Both the position numbers and the translations under genes were made by a program. The notes under the pieces are model-generated. The model saw only the letters and a program-made list of their open reading frames with translations. It searched no databases and was not told the DNA's origin. A stretch of 45,406 bases of DNA from Treponema sp. (lineage in GTDB: Bacteria > Spirochaetota > Spirochaetia > Treponematales > Treponemataceae). Where the stretch lies: contig SFOB01000010.1 of assembly GCA_004554075.1 (NCBI GenBank), positions 1 to 45,406 of the forward strand, given 5' to 3'. Below, piece by piece: positions 17,598 through 25,175 of this stretch (its first letter is position 1; every line of letters starts with the position of its first letter).

Positions 17598-17627
17598 CTT
17601 AAGAGTTCTCTTATCTTTATCTTATCT
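17598..17627. promoter_or_regulatory. Candidate response-regulator box (direct repeats)
   Basis: Two identical heptamers CTTATCT (17610-17616 and 17621-17627) are 11 bp apart, with a related CTTAAGA at 17598. One-turn spaced direct repeats are what OmpR/PhoB proteins usually bind. They lie in the spacer between the two-component operon and the beta-helix lipoprotein. Confidence 0.35.
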
Positions 17628-17695
17628 GGAATTCAAGACTCAGGCCTCTTCTGGAACTAAAATTAGCTTATTAAATGGCTACAGGAGGCTAATTT

Positions 17696-19582
17696 ATGAA
17701 AAAACTATTTCCAGCTCCGTTATTACTATTTCTTTTTTTTACAAGCTGTGCTTTTTCTGTTAATCCATCTTATGAAGAAGGCAGTAATTCTACAACAATC
17801 ACCGACGATGGAAGTTTCACAAACTATGTAGACTCCACAACCTCTTCTTCAAGAGCAGTTATTGAAGAAGATCTCTACGAAAACTTCTCAGAAGACGGAA
17901 TTGTATATATCACTTTTGACCAGACCAAGGTAACTGCAAAGCTTAATAATGGAAGCGAATACTTAATCGGAGAATCAGAAACTTCTATCGGAAAGGTTCT
18001 TGATACAAAGATTACTGCAGTTCTTTCCACCAACACACTTGAAGATGAAACAAATGATATTGATGCCGCTTCAGATGGAATTATTGTACAATACAAAGGA
18101 AGTGGAAAAATCAAATATATTCTCACTGGAACTTATACTGGTACCGTATTCATCAAAAATAAAAATGCGGATGCAGCTGTTGTTCTTAATAACACAGATA
18201 TTTCCAGCAGCAATGGAGCAGGTCCGGTTCTACGTTTCAGTTCACAGCAGAGAACCTTTATTGTTGCTCCGGCAGGTACAGAAAACACTCTTACAGATAC
18301 CCGTATTTTGAATCAGAGTGCAACTATGTATGATGACAAGAAAGGTTCTGTTTATTCAAAAGGTGCTTTAATCTTCACTGGAGAAAGTTCTGGTACAGAA
18401 GGCGGAAGCATCACAATAACAAACAAGGGATATAAACACGCAGTTTACTCAAAGGATTATGTGCGTATTGCAAATCTTACTCTTAATGTTTCTGTATCAG
18501 GAACAAAAGGCCGAGACTGTATTCGCGCCCTTAACGCAGTTATTATTGACGATGGAATTATTTCCCTTACGGGAAAAGGTACTATCGAAGATGATGAAAG
18601 TGTCGGAATCAAAGTTGAAGGAGAAGATGCAGATGAAGACGATCTTACAGTTGAATATACTGCTGGAGCCGGCTTTGTAATCATCAACGGAGGAAAGCTT
18701 ACAATCAATACTGTTGCAAAGGGTATTACTGCTCACTGGAAATCTTCTGAATCTGTAATCAGTAATACAAGCTACACTGCAACTGCAAATGAATCTCTTC
18801 TTTATACAAGTTTCCTTAATGGAACTTCTGCTACAACTCCAAACCCTTATGTAGAAATCAACGGCGGAATAATAAATATCACCACTACGGGCGAACCGTA
18901 TGAAGGCCGCACAGATTCAGATCCAAGCTGCTCTCCAGAAGGAATTGAAGCAAAAGGTAACCTCACTATAAACGCAGGAACAATTACCCTCAATTGTACT
19001 GACGACGCAATTAATGCCGGTGGAAACATAACAATTAACGGCGGCGCAGTTTATGCTTACAGTTCTGAAAATGATGCAATCGATGCAAACGGCTCTAATG
19101 GAATTACGATAAACGGCGGTGTAGTAGTTGCACTGGGGCTTTCTACCCCTGAATGTGCTTTTGACTGTGACAACTATCCATTAACAATCAACGGTGGAAT
19201 TGTAGTTGGCCTTGGAAGCAGTAACTATACTTCTCCTAAAAAAGGCAGCCAGAGCACGGGCGTTATTGCAAGCTCTCATTTAGGAAATGCAGGAAGCACA
19301 ATGGCCCTGGTAGATTCAGATGATAATCCTATATTTGTATACACACTTCCTTCAGCTAAAGGCGATGTTATGATTCTCTCTTCACCAGAGATTGAAACAG
19401 GTACTACTTACATATTAAAAACCGGTATAAGTGTCAGTGGTGGCATTCGCTTCCATAATCTTTACACAACTTTGCCTTCTGTTTCTGGAGGAACAAGCAC
19501 AATCACAAACTTTGCTACAAGCTCTTCAAATTCAGTTTATACTGATTCCAGTGTAAGTTCTGGCTTTGGTGGCAGACCATAA
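17696..19582 (+). CDS. Cthe_2159-type carbohydrate-binding beta-helix lipoprotein
   Basis: A 628-residue exported protein with signal and lipobox (LFLFFTSC, Cys18). Residues ~40-600 form an Asn/Gly/Thr-rich parallel beta-helix with recurring turns: VIINGGKLTIN, VEINGGIINIT, NITINGGAVYAYS, GITINGGVVVALG, LTINGGIVVGLG. Acidic loops such as ENDAIDANG and TDDAINAGG look calcium-binding. This layout fits the carbohydrate-binding Cthe_2159 family (DUF4353), some of which bind acidic plant polysaccharides such as polygalacturonate. AGGAGG lies 8 nt before the ATG. It is transcribed away from the two-component operon and shares its spacer, so it is the likely target of that system. Fibre or pectin attachment is an inference. 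Confidence 0.82.
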   Translation: MKKLFPAPLLLFLFFTSCAFSVNPSYEEGSNSTTITDDGSFTNYVDSTTSSSRAVIEEDLYENFSEDGIVYITFDQTKVTAKLNNGSEYLIGESETSIGKVLDTKITAVLSTNTLEDETNDIDAASDGIIVQYKGSGKIKYILTGTYTGTVFIKNKNADAAVVLNNTDISSSNGAGPVLRFSSQQRTFIVAPAGTENTLTDTRILNQSATMYDDKKGSVYSKGALIFTGESSGTEGGSITITNKGYKHAVYSKDYVRIANLTLNVSVSGTKGRDCIRALNAVIIDDGIISLTGKGTIEDDESVGIKVEGEDADEDDLTVEYTAGAGFVIINGGKLTINTVAKGITAHWKSSESVISNTSYTATANESLLYTSFLNGTSATTPNPYVEINGGIINITTTGEPYEGRTDSDPSCSPEGIEAKGNLTINAGTITLNCTDDAINAGGNITINGGAVYAYSSENDAIDANGSNGITINGGVVVALGLSTPECAFDCDNYPLTINGGIVVGLGSSNYTSPKKGSQSTGVIASSHLGNAGSTMALVDSDDNPIFVYTLPSAKGDVMILSSPEIETGTTYILKTGISVSGGIRFHNLYTTLPSVSGGTSTITNFATSSSNSVYTDSSVSSGFGGRP

Positions 19583-19587
19583 AAAAA

Positions 19588-19607
19588 ACACCCGCGAAAG
19601 CGGGTGT
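19588..19607 (-). terminator. Intrinsic terminator (tkt side)
   Basis: ACACCCGC-GAAA-GCGGGTGT, a perfect 8-bp stem with a tetraloop. On the minus strand it is followed by T7-8, so it ends transcripts coming from tkt. On the plus strand it follows the beta-helix gene directly. Confidence 0.8.
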
Positions 19608-19620
19608 CCTATGATTTGTA

Positions 19621-19646
19621 CCGCAGGTGGCTTGTCCACCTGTCGG
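19621..19646. repeat. 26-nt bulged hairpin element, copy 1
   Basis: A 10-bp stem CCG-CAGGTGG / CCACCTG-T-CGG with loop CTTGT and one bulged T. It has the same length, loop and bulge as copy 2 at 19708-19733, from which it differs at three base pairs, all compensated. Confidence 0.65.
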
Positions 19647-19660
19647 CACGAAATTAGTTT

Positions 19661-19693
19661 GACACGCAAAGTGCGAAAGCACTTTGTCGTGTT
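19661..19693. repeat. Hairpin between the two element copies
   Basis: ACACG-c-AAAGTGC, loop GAAA, GCACTTT-gt-CGTGT. A stable stem-loop in the convergent spacer; no T run follows on either strand. Confidence 0.55.
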
Positions 19694-19707
19694 CATAGTG
19701 TGTTTGA

Positions 19708-19733
19708 CTGCAGCAGGCTTGACCTGCTGTCAG
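19708..19733. repeat. 26-nt bulged hairpin element, copy 2
   Basis: CTG-CAGCAGG, loop CTTGA, CCTGCTG-T-CAG, with the stem extended outside by TTTGA/TCAAA. It begins directly after the tkt stop codon. See copy 1 at 19621. Confidence 0.65.
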
Positions 19734-19738
19734 TCAAA

Positions 19739-21715
19739 TTATTTTTTGAGCAGTTTAGCCAGATTCTTAGCAGTAAATCCAAGATATTCAGCTACCTTGT
19801 TAGCAGGACCTGATGTACCGAATGTGTCGATGCAGAAGCAGTTCTCTTTTGAAGTGAACTGGAGCCATTCCATAGAAATGCCGGCTTCTGTACAAACTAC
19901 GCGCTTTGTATCTCCAATGATAGCGTCCTGCTTAGCCTTTGTAAGACCTTCGAACTTCTTCAAATCTGGAACAGATACAACGCGGATCTTCTTCTCAGGA
20001 ACCATTTCAGCTGCCTGAAGAGCCATATTAACTTCAGAACCGCTTGCAAGAATTGTGATATCCGGCTTAGCAGCTCCTTCTTTTACGATGTATGCACCGT
20101 TTGCAGCCATGTTCTTCTTCCAAGACTTGTCATCCTTAGCGTAAACAGGAAGTGCCTGGCGTGTGAATGCCATACAAACAGGGTGATCTTTAGAAGCGTA
20201 AGCAATCTTCCATGCTTCCATAGATTCTTCAGGGTCACCTGGGCGGATAGCCTGAACACCAGGAATAGCGCGGAGAGAAGTCATAGTTTCAATTGGCTGA
20301 TGTGTAGGACCATCTTCACCTACGTAAATTGAATCGTGTGTGAATACGTAGATTACAGGCTGCTTCATCAAAGAAACAACGCGGAGAGATGGGCGGAGAT
20401 AATCTGCAAATACTAAGAATGTAGCACAGAATGGTCTCAAGCCACCGTGCAATGAAATACCTGCACAAACAGCAGACATTGCAAACTCACGGATACCGTA
20501 CTCGATTGTACGTCCAGCGCGGTTAGTTGGGCTGAAGGTTCCGTTATCAGTTGCCTTGAATGCAGTCTTGTTTGGTCCCATAAGGTCAGCAGAACCACCA
20601 ACAAGGTTAGCATAGCGGGCAGCAATTACGTTCAAAGCCTTTCCAGAAGCATCACGTGTAGCACAAGCATCGCCTACTTTGTAAGCAACATCTTTTACAG
20701 TCTCGTCTGTTACAGCGTCTGAGTGATATGCATCCCAAAGCTTTTTGAGTTCAGGATTTTCTTTTGCCCATGCAGCAAATTCTTTATTCCAGTCTGCTTC
20801 TGCCTTAGCAAATGCAGCCTTCTTGTCTTCGAAATATTTCTTAGCTTCTGGTACAACATAGAAGTCCTGGTCAACAGGAAGACCAAGCTTTTTCTTTGCA
20901 GCGATAATTCCTTCAGCACCAAGTGGAGCACCGTGAACATCAGCAGTTCCCTGCTTTGGAGCACCCTTACCGATTACTGACTTGAGCATAATCAAAGTTG
21001 GCTGATCCTTGCACTTCTTAGCTTCTTTTACGAGCTCTACGATGCCTTCAACATCGTACATGCTTCCCTTAAGAACCTGCCATCCGTAAGCCTTGTAGCG
21101 GGCTGCAATGTTATCTGTAAATGTGATGTCTGTACATCCGTCGATAGAAATCTTGTTCTGATCGTAGAATACAATGAGTTTTCCAAGCTTAAGATTTCCA
21201 GCGAGAGAACAAGCTTCAGAAGCAACACCTTCCTGAAGACATCCTTCTCCTACGAGAGAGTATGTGTAGTGGTCAACAATCTTGTGACCCTTTGTGTTGA
21301 ATTTTGCAGCGAGCATCTGTTCTGCAATAGCCATACCAACAGCCATTGAAACGCCCTGTCCAAGTGGACCACCAGTACACTCAACACCATCAGTATCACC
21401 GAACTCTGGGTGACCAGGACACTTAGAACCAACCTGGCGGAAGTTCTTAATATCGTCCATGCTTACCTTGTATCCAGCCAAGTGGAGGATAGAATAAAGC
21501 AACATAGAACCATGACCTGCAGAAAGTACAAAACGGTCTCTGTCTGCCCATTTTGAGTTTGCAGGATTGTGCTTCATTACTTCGCCATACAATACTGCTG
21601 CAGCTTCTGCTGCTCCAAGTGGAAGTCCTGGGTGACCAGAATTTGCCTTCTGAATTGCGTCCATAGACAAGCTGCGGATTGAAAGTGCAACTGCCTCAAC
21701 ACCTTTCTTGTTCAT
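19739..21715 (-). CDS. tkt: Transketolase
   Basis: A 658-residue, full-length thiamine-diphosphate enzyme of the non-oxidative pentose phosphate pathway; it moves two-carbon units between ketoses and aldoses. The start is diagnostic (AIQKANSGHPGLPLGAAE, with catalytic His and substrate-binding residues), followed by LSAGHGSMLLYS and the TPP motif region GPLGQGVSMAVGMAIAEQ ... GEGCLQEG ... YDQNKISIDG. The pyrimidine-binding domain has RTIEYGIREFAMSAVCAG and HDSIYVGEDGPTHQPIE. AGGAGT lies ~11 nt before the ATG. A perfect hairpin sits in its leader. It would handle pentoses such as the arabinose freed by the GH51 enzyme. Confidence 0.98.
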   Translation of the reverse strand: MNKKGVEAVALSIRSLSMDAIQKANSGHPGLPLGAAEAAAVLYGEVMKHNPANSKWADRDRFVLSAGHGSMLLYSILHLAGYKVSMDDIKNFRQVGSKCPGHPEFGDTDGVECTGGPLGQGVSMAVGMAIAEQMLAAKFNTKGHKIVDHYTYSLVGEGCLQEGVASEACSLAGNLKLGKLIVFYDQNKISIDGCTDITFTDNIAARYKAYGWQVLKGSMYDVEGIVELVKEAKKCKDQPTLIMLKSVIGKGAPKQGTADVHGAPLGAEGIIAAKKKLGLPVDQDFYVVPEAKKYFEDKKAAFAKAEADWNKEFAAWAKENPELKKLWDAYHSDAVTDETVKDVAYKVGDACATRDASGKALNVIAARYANLVGGSADLMGPNKTAFKATDNGTFSPTNRAGRTIEYGIREFAMSAVCAGISLHGGLRPFCATFLVFADYLRPSLRVVSLMKQPVIYVFTHDSIYVGEDGPTHQPIETMTSLRAIPGVQAIRPGDPEESMEAWKIAYASKDHPVCMAFTRQALPVYAKDDKSWKKNMAANGAYIVKEGAAKPDITILASGSEVNMALQAAEMVPEKKIRVVSVPDLKKFEGLTKAKQDAIIGDTKRVVCTEAGISMEWLQFTSKENCFCIDTFGTSGPANKVAEYLGFTAKNLAKLLKK

Positions 21716-21734
21716 AGTTTATAACTCCTGTGAA

Positions 21735-21756
21735 GTAAGGCAATCGGTTGCCTTAC
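21735..21756 (-). promoter_or_regulatory. Leader hairpin before tkt
   Basis: GTAAGGCAA-TCGG-TTGCCTTAC, a perfect 9-bp stem in the 77-bp gap between ptsN and tkt, 7 nt upstream of the tkt Shine-Dalgarno. No T run follows, so it is more likely an mRNA processing or stability element than a terminator. Confidence 0.5.
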
Positions 21757-21792
21757 GATTTATATATTATTTTCAAAAATAATAATCTGATT

Positions 21793-22263
21793 TTAATCTA
21801 ACTCTTTGATAATAGAAGAAAGAGTAGCTTCGTCTGAACGGAGCTCAAGCGCTTTCTTGAATTTTGAATCTCTGAAAAGAGCAGCAAGAGAAGAAAGAAC
21901 CTTAAGGTGAATCTGCGAATTGTGGGCAAGCAGGATGAACATAACAAATACTTCGCGCTCATCTGGCGCTTTCATATCTATAGGATTTTTAAGATAAACT
22001 ACACAAATGCGCTGCTCACTTGCATCACGCATAATTGGCGCGCGGGCATGTGGAAGTGCAATTCCGTTTCCGACAGCAGTGCTTAAAACTGCTTCACGGT
22101 CACACAAAGCCTTGTAAACTGTCTCAGAAGTCATTCCAGCTGGAAGATCAATCATCTTACATACTTTGGCATAAATTTCCTGAGGAGTGTTTCCTTCAAC
22201 ATTCTTGAAAACTCCACCACGGTGAATCAACTGTGCCAAGTCTACTTCAACATCATTTTCCAT
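21793..22263 (-). CDS. ptsN: PTS EIIA component, PtsN (EIIA-Ntr) type
   Basis: A 156-residue EIIA of the fructose/mannitol-Ntr family. The phospho-acceptor is His72 in GNGIALPHARAP, and the flanking REAVLSTAVG and VVYLKNPIDMKAPDEREVFVMFILLAH fit the family. PtsN is usually regulatory (links phosphate flow to K+ and nitrogen responses) rather than a sugar carrier, and no EIIB or EIIC is encoded here. Spirochaetes often have only such a partial PTS. GGGAG lies 8 nt before the ATG. It stands between the unknown 490-residue gene and tkt, on the same strand. Confidence 0.88.
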   Translation of the reverse strand: MENDVEVDLAQLIHRGGVFKNVEGNTPQEIYAKVCKMIDLPAGMTSETVYKALCDREAVLSTAVGNGIALPHARAPIMRDASEQRICVVYLKNPIDMKAPDEREVFVMFILLAHNSQIHLKVLSSLAALFRDSKFKKALELRSDEATLSSIIKELD

Positions 22264-22277
22264 TTTATATCTCCCTA

Positions 22278-23750
22278 TTACTTCACAATTTCAAAGCCTT
22301 TAAATCTGTTGCTTTCCAGAGCAGAAAAAAGAGTTCCGCTTATATCCTCAAAGGTTTCTTCCATACCTTCAAGGGAAAGACAAACATCTTCTGTCGGGAA
22401 CTGTGGCCTCAGATATACATTTTCAACCTCTTCAAGCAATCTCACAACATGGCTGTAAATCTGAGACAGAATAACCAGTTCCTGCTGGGGGAAAGTGTCC
22501 GCAGCAATTCCCGATCCACCGATTTCACAGAACAATTCACTTACTCTTGTAAACAAGCCAAGTATTCTTTTTCGTGTCTGTGCAACCGGATAATCAGAAA
22601 ACTGATTATACCTCTTTTCAAGTATATCATTACGCTTTTCTATATTCAATAATACAAGCCGACGCTCTGTCTGAGAAATCATTGCCATGTTAGGGAAGAT
22701 TTTTTGGATTACATCTTCAAAATTTTCTGACACATCTTTTTTACCGCATCGTTTATCATAAATCCGGTCTTCAAGAATTGCATCAATTACATGAGGAGTA
22801 AGTGTAAGAGCCATATCTGTCAGCAGAACACCTTTATCTACACCAGTATTATTCCACTTTCCAACATAAGGAACCTGCTCTCCCTTTCGCCAGATTCTGG
22901 ACTCTACACCATAAGGCTCGAAACCGATTTTTGTTGTATGTGCCAGAAACTCTTCTGTAGAGCCGCAGCTTCTTATACAAAGTTCTTCCTGATTTTCAAG
23001 AAACAGATATGAAAGCTGTTCTTCTATAGATGATGCAGGACCATGGCGGTCAAAGCTTGCAAGAAGCCCATTTTCAAAATATGTATACCACTCTTCTCTC
23101 TGAACAGCTTCATCAGAAATTACCATGTCGGAAAGGCCGCTTTGCATTGCCCTCATTTCTACAATGCCTTCGCTCCAGCTGATTACCCGACATAAAATTC
23201 TGTCACCATATTTAAAATCTTCCGCGCCGGAAATTTTATTCAGCGGCCAGCAGGTCAGCTGAATTTCCTGAGGCATTGAATACTGAACAGAACTCAGGGC
23301 AAGGGTCTTGTTGTTTTTATCATTGAATATATATGGAAGAATATAGCCTTCACCGTAAAGAGCAAAGGTATCCATTGCAAGGTTCATTGAAAATACCTTG
23401 GCTTCGCTTTCAATCATCTGACCATCAGACATAATGTTTATACTGTCCGGCGGTACATCAGAATTCACAAAAGGAATGCAGCGATGACCAATTATTATAG
23501 AGCCTTTTTCTACTTCTTCACGACTCGGCTTAAAACTGAACCAGCGTCCTGTAAAAACTCCGGCTTTAGTAACATACTCATTATTTACAAGAGAGAAGGT
23601 ATAATCAGAAACCTGTAATATTTCTTTGGAATCGGCTTTAGTAACTTTTACACCCTGTGATTTTAAATATCTGCAAAATTCATCAACAGTAAAAATATCA
23701 AGCTGTTCTGTTAAATATTCTTCTATAACACTATTAGTTCTAAAGTCCAC
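22278..23750 (-). CDS. Unrecognised 490-residue cytoplasmic protein
   Basis: I do not recognise a family. The start is GTG at 23750 (MDFRTNSVIEEYLTEQL). The N-terminal ~60 residues look like a small helix-turn-helix-like domain (LDIFTVDEFCRYLKSQGVKVTK resembles winged-helix proteins). It is followed by a beta-rich part with 'YVTKAGVFTGRWFSFKPS', reminiscent of HARE-HTH-like N-termini, and a helical C-terminus (~350-490). There is no signal peptide or membrane segment. It lies 14 bp upstream of ptsN, so the two are probably co-transcribed. The mRNA is predicted leaderless: TAAAAT is 6 nt before GTG and there is no Shine-Dalgarno. Confidence 0.7.
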   Translation of the reverse strand: MDFRTNSVIEEYLTEQLDIFTVDEFCRYLKSQGVKVTKADSKEILQVSDYTFSLVNNEYVTKAGVFTGRWFSFKPSREEVEKGSIIIGHRCIPFVNSDVPPDSINIMSDGQMIESEAKVFSMNLAMDTFALYGEGYILPYIFNDKNNKTLALSSVQYSMPQEIQLTCWPLNKISGAEDFKYGDRILCRVISWSEGIVEMRAMQSGLSDMVISDEAVQREEWYTYFENGLLASFDRHGPASSIEEQLSYLFLENQEELCIRSCGSTEEFLAHTTKIGFEPYGVESRIWRKGEQVPYVGKWNNTGVDKGVLLTDMALTLTPHVIDAILEDRIYDKRCGKKDVSENFEDVIQKIFPNMAMISQTERRLVLLNIEKRNDILEKRYNQFSDYPVAQTRKRILGLFTRVSELFCEIGGSGIAADTFPQQELVILSQIYSHVVRLLEEVENVYLRPQFPTEDVCLSLEGMEETFEDISGTLFSALESNRFKGFEIVK

Positions 23751-23756
23751 AGTCGT

Positions 23757-23785
23757 ATTTTAATCTAAATCAAAGAAACTGTAAA
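23757..23785 (-). promoter_or_regulatory. Promoter of the 490-residue gene/ptsN, predicted leaderless
   Basis: On the minus strand: TTTACA, 17 nt, TAAAAT. The -10 ends 6 nt before the GTG start at 23750. Confidence 0.6.
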
Positions 23786-23799
23786 TTACTACCATAATT

Positions 23800-23808
23800 T
23801 GATATAAT
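23800..23808 (+). promoter_or_regulatory. Extended -10 promoter of the PhnP-like gene, predicted leaderless
   Basis: TGATATAAT is a perfect extended -10 (TGnTATAAT), ending 7 nt before the ATG at 23816. There is no Shine-Dalgarno. It lies back to back with the divergent promoter at 23757-23785. Confidence 0.6.
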
Positions 23809-23815
23809 CAATTTT

Positions 23816-24688
23816 ATGAAATTAACGTTTTTAGGAACAGGCACAAGTCATGGTGTTCCTGTAATTGCCTGCAATTGTGCAGTATGTAAATCAAACAATC
23901 CTTTGGACAAGAGAACACGCAGTTCAGCCTTTATTGAATTTAAAGCACAGGACGGCAGCAATAAATATATACTGATTGATATCGGGCCGGACTTCCGTAC
24001 TCAAGCCCTTAGAGAAAACATCAGCCAGATAGATGCCCTTCTCCTCACTCACAGCCATGCAGATCACCTTCACGGTATTGATGACTTACGAAACTTTTCC
24101 TGCATAATGTCTAATAAACCGGAGAATCCTCAGAACGAAAAATACGACAAGCCACCGATTCCTATCTACACAAATCACACAGCCGCTGAACATTTAAAAC
24201 ACAGCTTTGGCTACCTTTTTTCCGAGCATGCAGAAGGTGGTGGTCATGCAAAGGTCTCTATAATAGAACCTGCTGCTCCTTTTGATTTTGAAGGCTTAAA
24301 AATCACTCCAATACCAATGATGCACGGCTCTCTCGAAACTACAGGCTGGCTGCTCACAGAAAAAGAAAAGTCCATCGCCTACCTTACAGACTGCAATTAC
24401 TTAAGCGACCAGTCAATTGAGCTGATTCATAAAAACTGCGGACACCTTGTACATCTTGTTATAGACGGACTAAGAATAAAAGAACACTCAACACATTTTA
24501 ATTTTTTGCAGGCTCTGGAAGCAGCCGGAAAGATTGGTGCTGACAATGTCTGGTTTACCCATCTTACTCATAACTCTTCTCACGAAGAAACAGCCTCTTA
24601 CATTGCAGAGCACAGAGGAGAATTTCCGGAGCTGGAAAAGGCAAAGTCAATTCTCCCGGCATACGATGGACTTGTAATTGAAGGTTAA
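23816..24688 (+). CDS. MBL-fold metallohydrolase, PhnP-like
   Basis: A 290-residue metallo-beta-lactamase-fold hydrolase. The motif THSHADH (residues 78-84) gives the first metal ligands. Further ligands are in MMHGS and YLTDCNYLS, and the C-terminal FTHLTHNSSHEE is typical. A Cys cluster near the N-terminus (CNCAVC, 19-24) is shared with PhnP, the phosphoribosyl cyclic phosphodiesterase. No other phosphonate genes are near, so a general phosphodiesterase role is as likely. The gene stands alone and ends at a shared terminator with rpmB. Confidence 0.88.
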   Translation: MKLTFLGTGTSHGVPVIACNCAVCKSNNPLDKRTRSSAFIEFKAQDGSNKYILIDIGPDFRTQALRENISQIDALLLTHSHADHLHGIDDLRNFSCIMSNKPENPQNEKYDKPPIPIYTNHTAAEHLKHSFGYLFSEHAEGGGHAKVSIIEPAAPFDFEGLKITPIPMMHGSLETTGWLLTEKEKSIAYLTDCNYLSDQSIELIHKNCGHLVHLVIDGLRIKEHSTHFNFLQALEAAGKIGADNVWFTHLTHNSSHEETASYIAEHRGEFPELEKAKSILPAYDGLVIEG

Positions 24689-24697
24689 AAAAAATAA

Positions 24698-24720
24698 CCC
24701 CATCGGCAATCCCGACGGGG
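24698..24720. terminator. Bidirectional terminator between the PhnP-like gene and rpmB
   Basis: CCCC-A-TCGG / CCGA-C-GGGG with loop CAATC. On the minus strand it is followed by TTATTTTTTTT, on the plus strand by CTTTC. Confidence 0.7.
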
Positions 24721-24744
24721 CTTTCATGCGGTTCAAAACAAAAC

Positions 24745-24975
24745 TTAGTTCTGAGCAGCTGCTTCAGTTGTCTTTGGAACACGAACCTTCTTCTGAACGA
24801 AACCTGAGCTAAGGCAGCTTGAGCAAACCTTAATTGTTCTTACAGTTCCGTTAGGAAGAACAGCCTTAATGCTGTGGAGATTTGGTCTCCATGTTCTGCG
24901 AGTATGGTTCATAGACTTACTAACTTTATTACCAGACATAACGCCCTTTCCGCAAACATCACACATTCTAGACAT
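24745..24975 (-). CDS. rpmB: 50S ribosomal protein L28
   Basis: A 76-residue L28. It opens SRMCDVCGKGVMSGNKVSKS and has the conserved HTRRTWRPNLHSIKA. Two Cys pairs (Cys5/Cys8 and Cys52/Cys55 in VCSSC) mark the zinc-binding form. AAGGAAGGA is a strong ribosome site before the ATG. It is a monocistronic gene with its own promoter ~50 nt upstream and a terminator downstream. Confidence 0.97.
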   Translation of the reverse strand: MSRMCDVCGKGVMSGNKVSKSMNHTRRTWRPNLHSIKAVLPNGTVRTIKVCSSCLSSGFVQKKVRVPKTTEAAAQN

Positions 24976-25034
24976 TTTCTTTATCCTTCCTTATATAAAA
25001 ACAAATTTCCCACGCAAATTACAATAGTTTAGAA

Positions 25035-25063
25035 AGAATATACAAATTTATAAAAAAAGTCAA
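25035..25063 (-). promoter_or_regulatory. Promoter of rpmB
   Basis: On the minus strand: TTGACT, 17 nt, TATTCT (TATATT two bases earlier is an alternative). It gives a leader of ~50 nt containing the Shine-Dalgarno. Confidence 0.55.
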
Positions 25064-25091
25064 TCGTAAAATCTTGAATTTATAAAAAAAA

Positions 25092-25132
25092 GGCCTGTGG
25101 TAACTTTTCTCTATCACAAGCTACCACAGGCC
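25092..25132 (-). terminator. Terminator of the mgl operon
   Basis: A perfect 11-bp stem GGCCTGTGGTA/TACCACAGGCC with a 19-nt loop. On the minus strand it is followed by T7, ~45 nt after the mglC stop. Confidence 0.85.
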
Positions 25133-25175
25133 CCAAAAATTTACAAGGAGGACTTTTTTTCCTATTACTTATCCA

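Noticed and set aside
25092..25132. TGGTAACTTTT in the mgl terminator as a further sigma-motif copy
   Set aside because: It is part of the terminator stem-loop, is on the strand leading into no gene, and is explained by base pairing.
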